In this document: in pieces, positions 44,848 to 64,000 of the stretch
Numbering within the stretch: position 1 is the first letter of the stretch
How the letters are laid out: the number at the start of each line of letters is the position of its first letter
NCBI RefSeq assembly: GCF_029227915.1
Contig: NC_079880.1
Coordinates: 30,557,501-30,621,500, forward strand
Length of the DNA: 64,000 nt
Origin: Hydractinia symbiolongicarpus
Taxonomy: Eukaryota > Cnidaria > Hydrozoa > Anthoathecata > Hydractiniidae
Reading direction: 5' to 3'
Notes under the pieces: generated by a model
Databases searched by the model: none
What the model was told of the DNA's origin: nothing
What the model saw: only the letters and a program-made list of their open reading frames with translations
Translations under genes and position numbers: made by a program

Positions 44848-47800
44848 TTATCATCATCATCATTCTCGGCTTAACGTCCGTTTTCCATGCTAGCATGGGT
44901 TGGACGGGGTATATTAATGTCCCTCTTCCAATCTGATCTAGACTGTGTTAGATCTAAACTCAACTTCCTCTCTATCAAGTCTGTCCTTATAACCTCCTGC
45001 CAAGTCTTTCTCGGTCTGCCTCTGGGCTTTGCCCCAGGAACTATCAAGTCTCTACACTTTCTTACCCAATTATCCTCCTCCATTCTTTCCAAGTGCCCCA
45101 GCCAATTCAATCTTCTTATCTGGATAACATATTTAATTCTACGGAGACTTAGCCTGCTTCTTAGCTCATCTGAACTCTTTCTGTCTCTCAGACTGGCATT
45201 ACACATCCACCTAACCATTCTCATATCATTCCTTTCTAAACGGTCAAGATCTTCCTGCTTCACTGCCCATGTCTCACTACCGTACAACATAACACTTTTT
45301 ACACAGGTCTCATACAACCTACCTTTTACCTCAATTGACAGGACTCTGCTAGTCAATAAAGGAAGTAACTCTCTAAACTTTTTCCAAGCAGAACCTATCC
45401 TGCAAGTAACACTTCTTCCAACACCCCCTTCACTGCCCAACATATCACCTAAGTAACAGAAGTTCTTAACTATCTCTAACGAGCCACTGTTGTACATCAT
45501 TAAAGCTGGAAATACTTTATTCTCTATAATCTCACCTTTGCAACGCTTGCATGCAAACTGTATGTCAGCTCTTAACCTTCCACTAATACTACTGCACTTC
45601 TTATGTACCCAATGCTTGCAAGTCTGACAAAAAATTGAGTTACTACCAACCCCTTTCCTGCAAACTCCACAAGGCCACTTTCCAACTACAAGGTCACACT
45701 TGGCTGCAATGCTACTTATCATGACTTTAGACTTTGCTGTGTTTACCTTCAGCCCTTTCTCTTCTAGTCCTTTCTTCCACTTTTCAAACTTTTCAACTAA
45801 TTCTTCCATCGACTCTGCTATGAGAACCAAATCATCTGCATACAATAACTCCCATGGACAACCTGTTCTGAACTCCATCGACAGCGCTTCTAAGACTAGA
45901 ATAAACAACAAAGGACTAAGTACAGAACCCTGATGTACACCAACATTTACACTAAATTCATCACTAAGTGAATCGTTAATCCTGACACGACTTCTAGCAT
46001 TGCTGTACATAGACTGAACCATCGTAACTAGCCACTCATCCACACCTAATTTTCTCATAGCCTACCAAATAACTTTACGTGGCACTCTATCAAAAGCTTT
46101 CTCTAAATCTACAATGGCAAAATAGAGATTCTTTCTCTTTCCTAAATACTTTTCCTGAAGCTGTCTGAGTAAAAATATTGCATCTGTAGTGCCACGCCCT
46201 GGAACAAAACCAAATTGCATCTTATCTATATCAATTCTTTCTCTAAGTAACTTATCAATCACTCTTTCAATAACTTTCATTACTTGATCAACCAACTTCA
46301 AACCTCTATAGTTACCCCTTTCTAATGCATCACCCTTGCCCTTGAAACAGTTCACTATTACACTCGACTGCCACTCACTCGGAATAGCACCATCCTTTAT
46401 AATCTGGTTAGCAAGACTTGTAATAAGCTCAACTCCAATATATCCAGATGCTTTTACCATCTCTGCAACAATACCTGATACTCCTGCAGCCTTGCCAATC
46501 TTCAATTTCCTAATAGCCTCCACTACCCATTCTGTCTTGATCTGCATAGCTGGCCCTTCTACGACATCATCATCAGACAAATTATCCTCGTCCCAATCAA
46601 ACTCAGTGTTAAGCAACCTCTGATAATGATTCTTCCAAGCTACCCTTTTCTCCTCCTCTGTGCTAGCCAAAACACCTTCATCATTACGTATACACTTCTC
46701 ACCAACAATATCTTGATTAGTCTTCTTCATTTGTTTTGCTATCTTGAATACCTCATTGCGCTGGTCTTCCCTTCTTAACACATCTGCAAATCTGTTTCTC
46801 TCTGCTTCTGATTTTGCCTTATACACTGCTGTACGAGCGCGACGCTTAGCTTCTAAGTAAATATTTTTACTACCACCTGACTTCCACTCTTTCCAAAGTT
46901 TCCTCTTTTCCTTTATACACTGGTCAACCTCATTATTCCACCACCAGGTCTGTCTATGTCTAGCTGGTCCTTTCGTCCACCCACAGGTATCATCAGAAGC
47001 TTCTAGAAGACAATTCTTCAAAGTAGTCCAAGTACTTTCAACATTCTCACTATCACGTTGACTATTGTAGGCTAACTGCTGAACTTTTGCACTAAATTGT
47101 CTTGCTACAATCTCTTCCTTCAGCTTCCAGACTTTTCGACGGGGCCTGTACTTTTCCTTGGCTTCTTTAACACTCTTCAAGATAATATCACAAACCAGCA
47201 ACCTATGCTGGGAAACACACTCTTGCCCTGATATAACTTTCACGTCCTTCACCACTTTCTTGTCTGACTTTCTAACCAAAAAGTATCTATCTGTGTCTTA
47301 CAACCACCTGACTCATATGTTATCAGCCTACTCTGTCTCTTACTGAATGATGTGTTGCAAACCACCATGTCCGTTGCCATTCCAAACTCAAGCAATCTCT
47401 CCCCTTCCTTATTTCTGCTCCCAAATCCATAGCCTCCATGCACACCTCTATAACCTTCAGATGACTTCCCAACATGACCATTAAAGTCGCCGCCCACCAT
47501 GACAAGTTCAGTGTCTCCAAACTTTGATGTGACTGCTATTAACTCATCATAAAACTTATCTTTATCTTCCTCACTGAGTCCACACTGTGGAGCATAAACT
47601 GACAGAAAAGTGACAATCCTATTACCTATCAAAAACTTTATCACTATAATACGACTATTAACACGCATAACATCTATTACTTTTTCTACCCACTTCTCCG
47701 CAACGAATATGCTAACCCCTCCATATCCATCGCTATTACCAATCCAAAAAAGCTTATACCTTGCCCTCCTACCTTCCACAAATCTCACTGAAGCTCCTCT

Positions 47801-47945
47801 CCACCTAACTTCCTGAACACAACACATATCAACAGATCTACGTTCTAACATTTCAACTACTTCACCTGCTCTACCTCTCAGAGTACCAACATTTACACTA
47901 GCCATCCTCAACCTAGTGTTATCTACCTTATTAATAATTTCATTT
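44848..47945 (-). mobile_element. RTE-type LINE, nearly full length, inserted in the jockey-like LINE
   Basis: It reads from the 5' end near 47945 to a 3' end with an (ATG)n tail at 44848-44870. The 3' UTR has CATGCTAGCATGGAAAACGG and ACGTTAAGCCGAGAATGA. The same 3' end occurs alone at 61491-61585. It splits the jockey-like LINE into 43148-44847 and 47946-48960. A target duplication is not certain; TAAATGA-like words occur at both borders. Confidence 0.88.
44871..47911 (-). pseudogene. Endonuclease-reverse transcriptase of the RTE-type LINE, one frameshift and one stop
   Basis: The AP-type endonuclease starts MASVNVGTLRGRAGEVVEML, with VQEVRW, SVYAPQ and VGGDFNGHVG. A frameshift near 47280 separates it from the linker and RT, which share one frame. 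RT motifs are MQFGFVPGRGTTDAIFLL, AIVDLEKAFDRVPR, a TAG at 46059-46061 (VIW-stop-AMRKLG), GVHQGSVLSPLLFILVLEAL and LLYADDLVLIAE. After the palm lies a C4HC3-like finger (CGVCRKG, FCQTCKHWVHKKC, FACKRC), then a thumb and tail with WLGHLERMEEDNWVRK and PRGRPRKTW. Only two lesions suggest a fairly young copy. Confidence 0.92.
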
Positions 47946-48960
47946 TACCCTTCCAAGTGGCTTTAGATTTTTTAATGTTTTCTTTAAAGAACTTTTTATA
48001 TTAAGTTATTTTTACTAATTTTAATAGGAGCAACAATTTTATTTCTTAATTTATATATATTCACTGCGTAAAATGCCCTTAATTACTGCATTTTTAGTAT
48101 TTATAAATTTTTTTAACAAGGAATCTCTTCTGAATATGGATTTTTTAATTCCCTTGGTTATCCATGGTTTCATATTATTTTTAGCCTGTTTTTTGTACAA
48201 CTTCCTTGTGGGTGTGCACAGATCTATAAGTTCATTCAGCTGATTAAAGAAAGAATAAAAAAAAGGCTAGGCTTTTTATTGTTAAGATTTATAGCACCTT
48301 TTCCCAGTCAGTTGAACTAAATATTTGTTTAAAATTGATACTGCCAAACTTTTTACTCTTAATGCTTTCTTCACGAAAATGTTCATTTTGCAAAATAGTA
48401 AATTGAGCGAAATGGTCTGATATGCCAATAATAAAATTACCAGATAATATAAATAATATAATATAAATATAAAATAATATAAATGTTATCAATCAGAGTT
48501 TTTGATGTTCGACATACTGTATTGGCAGCATAATATAAGGAATTAAAAGGTAATTACCTAAAGTGTCAACGAAATTGATTTGTTCAAGAGGTTCATTATT
48601 AATGATGATGTTTTAGAAAACCTGCTCATTTAGTATGTAGTATGTTTGCTAGTTTTTGAATACATCCTAGTCAATACAAATTTTAGAAACTTTGGATGTC
48701 AAAAGAGGCGCTTACTAATATTGTATCCATAGTGGCAGTTGTAGGTGCATTCTGTTTAGTGTGGCAGAGAATTGCTAGGATATTGCCTACAACTTTGATG
48801 TCAACTTTGACGAAAGCCTACCCCCATGATGGAGGTAGGCTTTTGTGAGATCGGCTTAAAAGCTTTCCGTGTGTCACTGATGACCTCAGGGATGCCCACT
48901 GCAATGAAAAAGTGCCATAGTATGCAGAATATCAAGTTTTAACAAAAAATAAATAAATAA
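47946..48960 (-). pseudogene. Jockey-like LINE, 5' part (endonuclease/linker relic)
   Basis: The minus strand reads ISDHFAQFTILQNE, SINFKQIFSSTDWEKVL, then a linker with NELIDLCTPTRKLYKKQ and MKPWITKGIKKSIFRRD, the usual endonuclease-to-RT linker of jockey-like LINEs. It continues in sense with the RT at 43148-44847. The 5' end beyond about 48500 is heavily decayed and the limit is approximate. Confidence 0.75.
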
Positions 48961-49431
<471 letters not shown>

Positions 49432-49484
49432 ATTTTTACTGCACATTATATACGTATATTATTTTTCTACTAAAAGAAGAAGAA

Positions 49485-50733
49485 ATGGTCGAAGAAATAA
49501 AAGATTTGCATGGAAAAAAAGCCGTTAACAAGGAGCTTCTTGATATAGCTCCTTGGGCTAAAGGAGATCATTTACGAAAAATTGAGTCTGAAGTGCTTAT
49601 CCCAAACTTGATGAAGAAAAAGGCCAAAGTACTATGCAAAGATGTCATGGCCAGTAAGTACAACAATATTTAATTTTTTACAAATCTGTTTAAAAAGCGT
49701 GACTATACACACCATAAGGATTAAAATGTGTGAACACCTTCATCAGTATAAGGATGAGAATTCAATCTGTCAAATTTTCTTCCATTCCAAACATAAAAAA
49801 GCTTTAGGTGGCGAATAAATGCGCCTGCTGGTCTGTTTATTGTTTGGTGTATGTCTATATTGTAGATAAACAAGTTATATATGTTTGCACATTTTTAATA
49901 CGCAACTGTTTCTTAACTTAGAAGAATTTCCTGAAAATCTATGAGCCAGTCCTTTTAAGAGATAGTTTGATGAATATTCGTTTATCTGTGTATAAATTTT
50001 ATAAACTTTTTTATATTAGGTGTCATCATGGCAACATAAAGTCTAAAGTCAAAAAGGCATTGCAGGCACAAACTTTTTCCAAGTTTTAAAGATTTCGGGA
50101 AAAGCCTTTCCTGCAAAAGTCTTTGAAACAAAAAACAACATATACTTAATGCTAGGGATTTTTCAATGTGACAAAATTATATTTTCAACTTCTAGGTTTT
50201 GCTGAATGCGTTAAAGGCCGAACAATTTCGATGGCGTGGTCTTGTGGAAAGGAAACAAAAGCGATGAAGAGTTGTCTCAAAGAAATGTATGTACTTCCTT
50301 ATTCTAATGCCTGGTGGAAAAAAAATAGTCAACTGTCCGGGGGATGATTTATAGATACATTGCAGTGTCTCCTATGTTATGTACCACGTCGTTATTTTAT
50401 TTGAGGGCGTAAGTTTGTTGAGAAGCACTGGGCCTTGAGTACATTAGGTGAAAAATGCAACATCTTTTATTGTCTTGAAGCGTATATACTATGTTCTGTA
50501 TGTTTATTGCGACGGCGATAAGTGGTGTTCTACAAACCAAAAGGTTAGGGAAGATTCAGTTATACATCTTTGGCATAGTTGTTATATTTTTGTTTCGTTG
50601 CAGGCTAGCAAAACCTGAACTCTACGAAGAAGCGCGCGTGGAGTATCTAACAACACGAAACAGCTTCCAAGAACATTACGCTGCGACTGGTGTAAAAAAG
50701 AAACAGCAGAAAAAAGAATCAGTGGTGTATTGA
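49485..50733 (+). CDS. CMC1: COX assembly mitochondrial protein CMC1 (twin CX9C)
   Basis: Three exons, 49485-49653, 50196-50286 and 50604-50733, with GT-AG borders join in phase to 129 residues. The motif HLRKIESEVLIPNLMKKKAK matches the CMC1 start, followed by CKDVMASFAEC and CGKETKAMKSC, two exact C-x9-C pairs on a coiled-coil-helix-coiled-coil-helix fold, and LYEEARVEYLTTRNSFQEHY. CMC1 is imported to the mitochondrial intermembrane space by MIA40 and stabilises COX1 with COA3/COX14 early in cytochrome c oxidase assembly. Human CMC1 is about 106 residues; this one is longer at both ends. Secure. Confidence 0.95.
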
Positions 50734-50890
50734 AAATGTCGGTTTGGGATTCAAGAATAAAAGCGCAGTTAATTATGCTATACCTTCATAGCCGAAATAA
50801 TGGTTGTGTGATGTGTTTTCCATAAAACGAACATCCTATGCAATGTGAAACGCCATGTCGTTTAGATATAATGTGTTAAAACTTTTTGTA

Positions 50891-50896
50891 AATAAA
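50891..50896 (+). promoter_or_regulatory. Probable CMC1 polyadenylation signal AATAAA
   Basis: An AATAAA lies about 160 bases after the CMC1 stop. A second one follows near 50960. Confidence 0.5.
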
Positions 50897-51309
50897 ACTT
50901 TTGCTAGTTAGTGGATTTTGAGCTATTTGTGGCATTTCCAAACATGCGTGATTTCTGTAGAATAAATCTTTATAAGACGTTATTAAGTTATAAATATTGA
51001 CTAGTTTTGGAAATTTTTATTCTTGTTTTAAATGTGATTATAAATGGTCCTATTTGTATCCTTTTTTACTGTTTTTTTTGTCATCGTACAAATTTCGCAC
51101 ATCTTTTAACTTTTTTAATGTAAGGCCGTCCTTAAAGATTTTTTGCTTTGTTCTCGCCTATTCCCGACTCAAAAACAATTAAACCACGTAGTCAAATTAT
51201 TTTTAGTTAAATGAAAATATAGCAAAGAAATCGCTAAGCAAATAAATAATCAAAACAACAGATCACACTGCGATAGCGCACTTCAAACGGCTACCATACT
51301 TGTTACACA

Positions 51310-51719
51310 GGGTTACCACTCCTCCTTAAATTCCTTAAATAACCTTAGAAAAAGAAAATCTTCTTAAAAGTACTTAAATATACTTAAAAAAGTTGAAATT
51401 TTAGCTATTCTCCTTAATTTCTTATTTTCTCTGACCGTTATTTTTTTGGAAATGTGTTAATGGATTGTTTATCACCAGTAAGACATATTTCTCTGTTACT
51501 TGAAATCCTATATTTTCTATCTTTCAGGGCATAATTTATATGTATAATTTTTTTATCATAGAACATAGTATGTAACAATAAAGATAGAGAACTAAAATTG
51601 GTTTTCTCCTTAATTATCCTTATTTTTTTATTCTCGTTCGCAGCAAAATATCCTTAAAAAGTGTGAATTTGTCTCCTTAATATCCTTACTTTTGTTCTCA
51701 CTTTATTAGTGGTCACACT
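51310..51719 (+). mobile_element. hAT-like MITE, copy 1 (about 410 bp)
   Basis: Ends resemble inverted repeats (GGGTTACCACTCC against GTGTGACCACT), with no ORF. A 10-base direct repeat TGTTACACAG borders it at 51301-51310 and 51719-51728, which includes the 8-bp target duplication expected of hAT elements. Because the repeat overlaps the ends, the exact limits are uncertain by a few bases. An inverted second copy lies at 59899-60356. Confidence 0.8.
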
Positions 51720-51729
51720 GTTACACAGT

Positions 51730-53156
51730 AAAGCGAGGCTCACAAGAAGACCAGAGCAGTCATTAAACTTTTTTTTTTTTTGTCTGACGAAAAAGTAAAA
51801 AAAATAATCTGCCGACCGACTGACTCTGCATCAAAACTACGAGTCGGAAAACAGCAAACCAACAATTTATTAAGAACGGCCAAAGTAAAAATCTTTTTTC
51901 CAGCACACAGTCGGCTATCTATCAATCTTTGATGCAGTCACTTTTTGTCTAATGATGAGGGGTGTCCATTTTTTCCCCCGCTCTAATTTGTTTTTAGAAC
52001 CTCAATCCGCGAACTAGGTAACCCGTGGTCTATTTAGTTTAGCTTTATAAGAGTTTTGTTTGTTACTTCGAATCACCAGCTTTTCAAATGTTTGGAGCGA
52101 AATATTTCTATTTTTTTCCGGTTACCCAATAAGAGAATATTTTCAGTAACAAGGTTCACTGCGTCTTCTATAAAGACATGACCGCAGTTTGCCCCCGTTG
52201 ATTAGAGGTGCTCTCTTTTCTCTTTTTGAAGTCGCCGTTAATTACACAGGCATCTTTAGGCTTGTAAAAATCTTCGCCATAGGCTTGATTCATGCGTAAA
52301 GTTAGTTTAAGCACAGATTTTTTATAGGAAAAAAAAATTCTTTGTTTTAAAAATCGGAGTTACATGACACATTTTATGATATTGAGTTGTGGAAGTAAGA
52401 AGTTTGCGAATGAGTATATATAAGTGTAAACTGCTCTATGGCAATACTGTCGAAAAACCGAGACTTTAGCCCCCTCTTGGTTGGTTTACACTTAAACAAA
52501 ACCGTTTGAATCACTACACCGGTCGATGCAAAAATGGGATTGCTCACTCTTTTAAGTGGTAACACGTCTTATTGTCACGCAATTAAAAGAGTCGTTTAAA
52601 CCAAAATGAAATGAAACAGAACGAATAAAACATGTAAACTGGACGACGACGTTACTGACGTATTGTTACTGGAAAGCAAAAGTGTACTGTGCAAATAGCA
52701 TTTACATTTTTTATGCAGTGATAATGTCCCCTTATGGCAGAAATTTCTCTTTAGTGGACATCATATTGCGCCAGAGCAAGTTTTTGAAGCAATAAAAGCT
52801 AATTTGTGGCCACCCGCTATGTAGGAAAAACCTCATGGCTGATACACTTTGAGTTCCACCGTATTGTTATTTTTGGTCGCTCACTTAAAAATGCTGACAC
52901 TAGTCAAAAAAAAAGATACAAGTAATAGATTTTTTGACATTATAATTTCGTAAAAAAATCCATTATTAATAATAAAAAGTTCCAAAAATAAACTCGTCGC
53001 ATTACGATATTCCAGTATACTATCCGATCGAGTAAACTGGAGGAGTGTAGACGCTTTTTAGACGCCTTTTCCCCGGACGGAGAATCTGTTTTTATCGGAC
53101 GTTTCCTCCCACCGAAAAGCTGCTATAAAGATACGTATGGGTATACGTATTTTTTC
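51730..53156. other. Intergenic region between CMC1 and METAP1
   Basis: No gene or recognised repeat. It contains homopolymer T and A runs near 51768 and 52900 and short ORFs without conserved motifs. Confidence 0.45.
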
Positions 53157-61650
<8,494 letters not shown>

Positions 61651-64000
61651 CTGAAAATAAATAAACATCAGGCATACCAAGGGAAGCTTTTATTTTGCTG
61701 ACAAAACGTCTATATATGTGAAAGGGACATATGTAACTAATTTATTAAATATGTCAGTAGAAAGTTAGTGTATACAGTTTAGGACTTTTAATTTTAAGTT
61801 TGGTTGTACCTATAAATTTATCTGCACAAAGGGGAAAGTCTACTTCAGTCTTTCAGCACGTTGGTTCAAGACACACTTAAAGTGCTTAATATTTGCACAA
61901 TAATTAAGAACACTTTTGCACGCTTTTGATCAAAAGTTAAAACTATTGTGACTTTTTAGGAGCACTATAAGCGAATGAATAAATATGCATGAACCACCAT
62001 TATTTTGAGCTTTTGTGTGCATTTCTGTTTCCAGTCAACATTATGCTGCTTGGACAAACAACCGTGCAACGCTATGTAAGCCATCCATTGCAATCGAAGT
62101 GGACTTTTGCCTTAAGCACTCAATTTTAGAAAAGCTTGTGCAAATTGATTGTTGTTAGTATAGTTGCAGTCTTTTTCAGGAGAGGCGTGCGATTGCACAC
62201 ACACGCCTTGGCACACGCCTAAATTGTTTCAGGCGTGTGATTAACGCCTGAAAAATAAATATTGAGTTTTCAAAACCAACCTATAAAATCCATTTTGTAG
62301 CATGCGATGGCAGCCCTCAAAAAATTTTTTTGGAGACTCGTCAGACAAAATGTCCGCCACATTTCCAGTTTGGTCGGACATGTCCATAGCTCGTTTCGAA
62401 CTTTCGTCCGACAAAACGTCCGATAGATTTCTGTTTTGGTCGGACACTTTCAGATCTCAGAATTATTGAATAGTCCTGGTCCTTTTAATCCACGAGCAAG
62501 CCTATTCATAGCTAACCTGACCATCCTCGCTAATTCACTTAGTTAAAAGAACTATGTAGACATAAATCTCCCTTGCCTGGCCCCCTTGTCGTTGGTAACC
62601 AGGCCTTACATAAGAAATCCAGCCATGCGGTTCTTAAATTTTGTTAAAATATAGCTGAACTTTCTAAATGAATTTTGAAGTTTTATTTAAGCCACGTGGA
62701 TAAACGTTCTTTTTTAATTTGAAAACGAAGCATATTTTTGCCTATTTGCTTGTGATGACTTGCAACATAAACAATAAATTTATGAAAATGACAGTATAGT
62801 CATGCATACTATTTCGGACTTGTAGAAAAGGAAGTTAAGATTGAGAGAGTCGCTATACGTAAACACTCGATAATCGTGTTTGGGGTTCACGATTCAAAAC
62901 GTTCCCCACTTTTCTACCGCAAAATGAATACACAACAAAGATTAACCTTGGGGCCCATATCGCACGCGTAACATCCTATGCATGTGCGTTTTACATCGCA
63001 CACGTTACCTGATTTACATGCGTGAATCATGGCACACCTACTCAAATATTCCTGAAAAAGACTGTAGTTGTTTCAAATGACAGTACTGTTAATTTTTGGA
63101 ATTTTATGAAGTCACTAAATTGGATGGATTGACACTGGGACAGTAAAATACTTGCCCAAAATTAAGTAAGTAATTTAGGGATTACTGTATAATAAAACCT
63201 CAAACACATCAACATGCTTCAGCAAAAAAGTGTGTCTCTGTGTGTTAATATGATTAGCTCTTCTGACTTGGTAAATCACTTTTTGTTTTTCAAAAACAAA
63301 CAGAAAAAAAGAAGAGAGTATCAGTAAGCTGCACACATCATAAAAAGTGCAGGTGTTAAAAAAAGCTGCATCATTTAAAAATCAAAAAAACATTTTTGGA
63401 ACTAATTAAATATCTGAGAGACACAAAATTTATTGCAATAATTTTGTCTATTAACAAGAAATGCATGAGCCAAACATCCTTTCCATAGTGGTAGGAGTGT
63501 TTATTATTAACGGTATGACAGCTAGCCTTGTATCTCAAAATGTAATGGCAAAAATAATGCAAAAGGTACTGAAACAAGCTTTGTTGAAAGTTTTTTTTGC
63601 ATAGCTGTCGAAAAGGCTATGTTTCATACGTAATTTATATACTTAATGGCTATATGGTTAATGAAAAATTGATATCTTATTTAAGCGGTTGCCTAAACCC
63701 ATCTTTATATATGTGGCTGTTTGTCGCTTATTGGCACCCTCTTATAAATGTTTTGTGGGTTAGAAACATTCAACTTAACCCTACGGTCCAGAAGGGGGAT
63801 TACACCCCCCTGACAGGTTTTTTTATAACTCCTGTTTAATATGCTGTGTTGCATGGCTATGATACTTACAGAGAATATTTATCTGTTAGACACCTACGTG
63901 CCCATTTCTAGGTCCTATACCTCTCAGAGGCTTTGATATTGGCTATTACTTGAAACTACCCATAAAAATTGGGAAAATATAATAACCCTGTCAGGATTAT
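61651..64000. other. METAP1 upstream intron or 5' flank, no firm gene
   Basis: I searched for the METAP1 N-terminal zinc-finger exon on the minus strand and did not find it. Notable only are a cluster of AGGCGTG/CACGCCT words (62180-62251), a 66-bp duplication (62337-62456), and a GGGGGATTACACCCCCC hairpin near 63796. Short ORFs lack conserved motifs. Confidence 0.4.
62337..62456. repeat. 66-bp imperfect tandem duplication
   Basis: GACAAAATGTCCG at 62344 and GACAAAACGTCCG at 62410 head two units with a 66-base period, each ending in GTTTGGTCGGACA or TTTTGGTCGGACA. The period is a multiple of three, and the minus strand reads two related 22-residue units (LSDVLSDESSK / VADILSDESPK). No splice context supports coding. 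Confidence 0.6.

Noticed and set aside
45000-45456. Long plus-strand ORF opposite the RTE-type reverse transcriptase
   Set aside because: It is an antisense shadow of the RT thumb and tail; the minus strand has the conserved motifs.

Overview
The window is intron-rich, AT-rich animal DNA. Host genes have short conserved exons, GT-AG introns, metazoan protein families and a class A GPCR. The transposon mix (DIRS-type, PIF/Harbinger, pogo-type, P-element/THAP, RTE and jockey-like LINEs, hAT-like MITEs) points to an early-branching invertebrate, most likely a cnidarian and perhaps a hydrozoan. That assignment is inference from gene style and repeat content; no species-specific marker was seen.

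Layout. 1-7.3 kb: 3' two thirds of RFC1, large subunit of the replication clamp loader (+ strand, 14 exons, phases all consistent). 7.3-11.6 kb: non-coding, with a LINE reverse-transcriptase relic. 11.6-21.7 kb: an 11-exon minus-strand gene for a coiled-coil protein with a UBAN-type ubiquitin-binding segment and a C-terminal zinc finger (NEMO/optineurin/ABIN group). 22.7-29.4 kb: a decayed DIRS-type tyrosine-recombinase retroelement, split inside its recombinase by a 3.0-kb PIF/Harbinger transposon with 25-bp inverted repeats and a TTA target duplication. 30-39 kb: repeat-rich, with a THAP relic, a decayed P-element/THAP9-like transposon with 27-bp perfect TIRs, a 115-bp tandem array, and scattered fragments that look like a helical-repeat host gene. 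39.3-42.7 kb: an apparently intact pogo/jerky-type transposon with a divergent second gene for a HIRAN-domain protein that carries a PCNA-binding (PIP-box) motif. 43-49 kb: a jockey-like LINE interrupted by an almost complete RTE-type LINE. 49.5-50.7 kb: CMC1, a mitochondrial twin-CX9C protein. 53.2-61.7 kb: METAP1 on the minus strand (13 exons visible, first exon(s) outside the window), with a GPCR gene nested in one intron on the opposite strand.

The host genes are unrelated housekeeping or signalling genes and form no operon-like unit. The most unusual system is the 3.36-kb pogo-type element: transposase and HIRAN/PIP-box protein are both open and diverge from a duplicated central promoter region. 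This suggests that transposition is linked to replication forks through DNA 3'-end and PCNA binding. The Harbinger element is also notable, because its two genes lie antisense with their exons interleaved.
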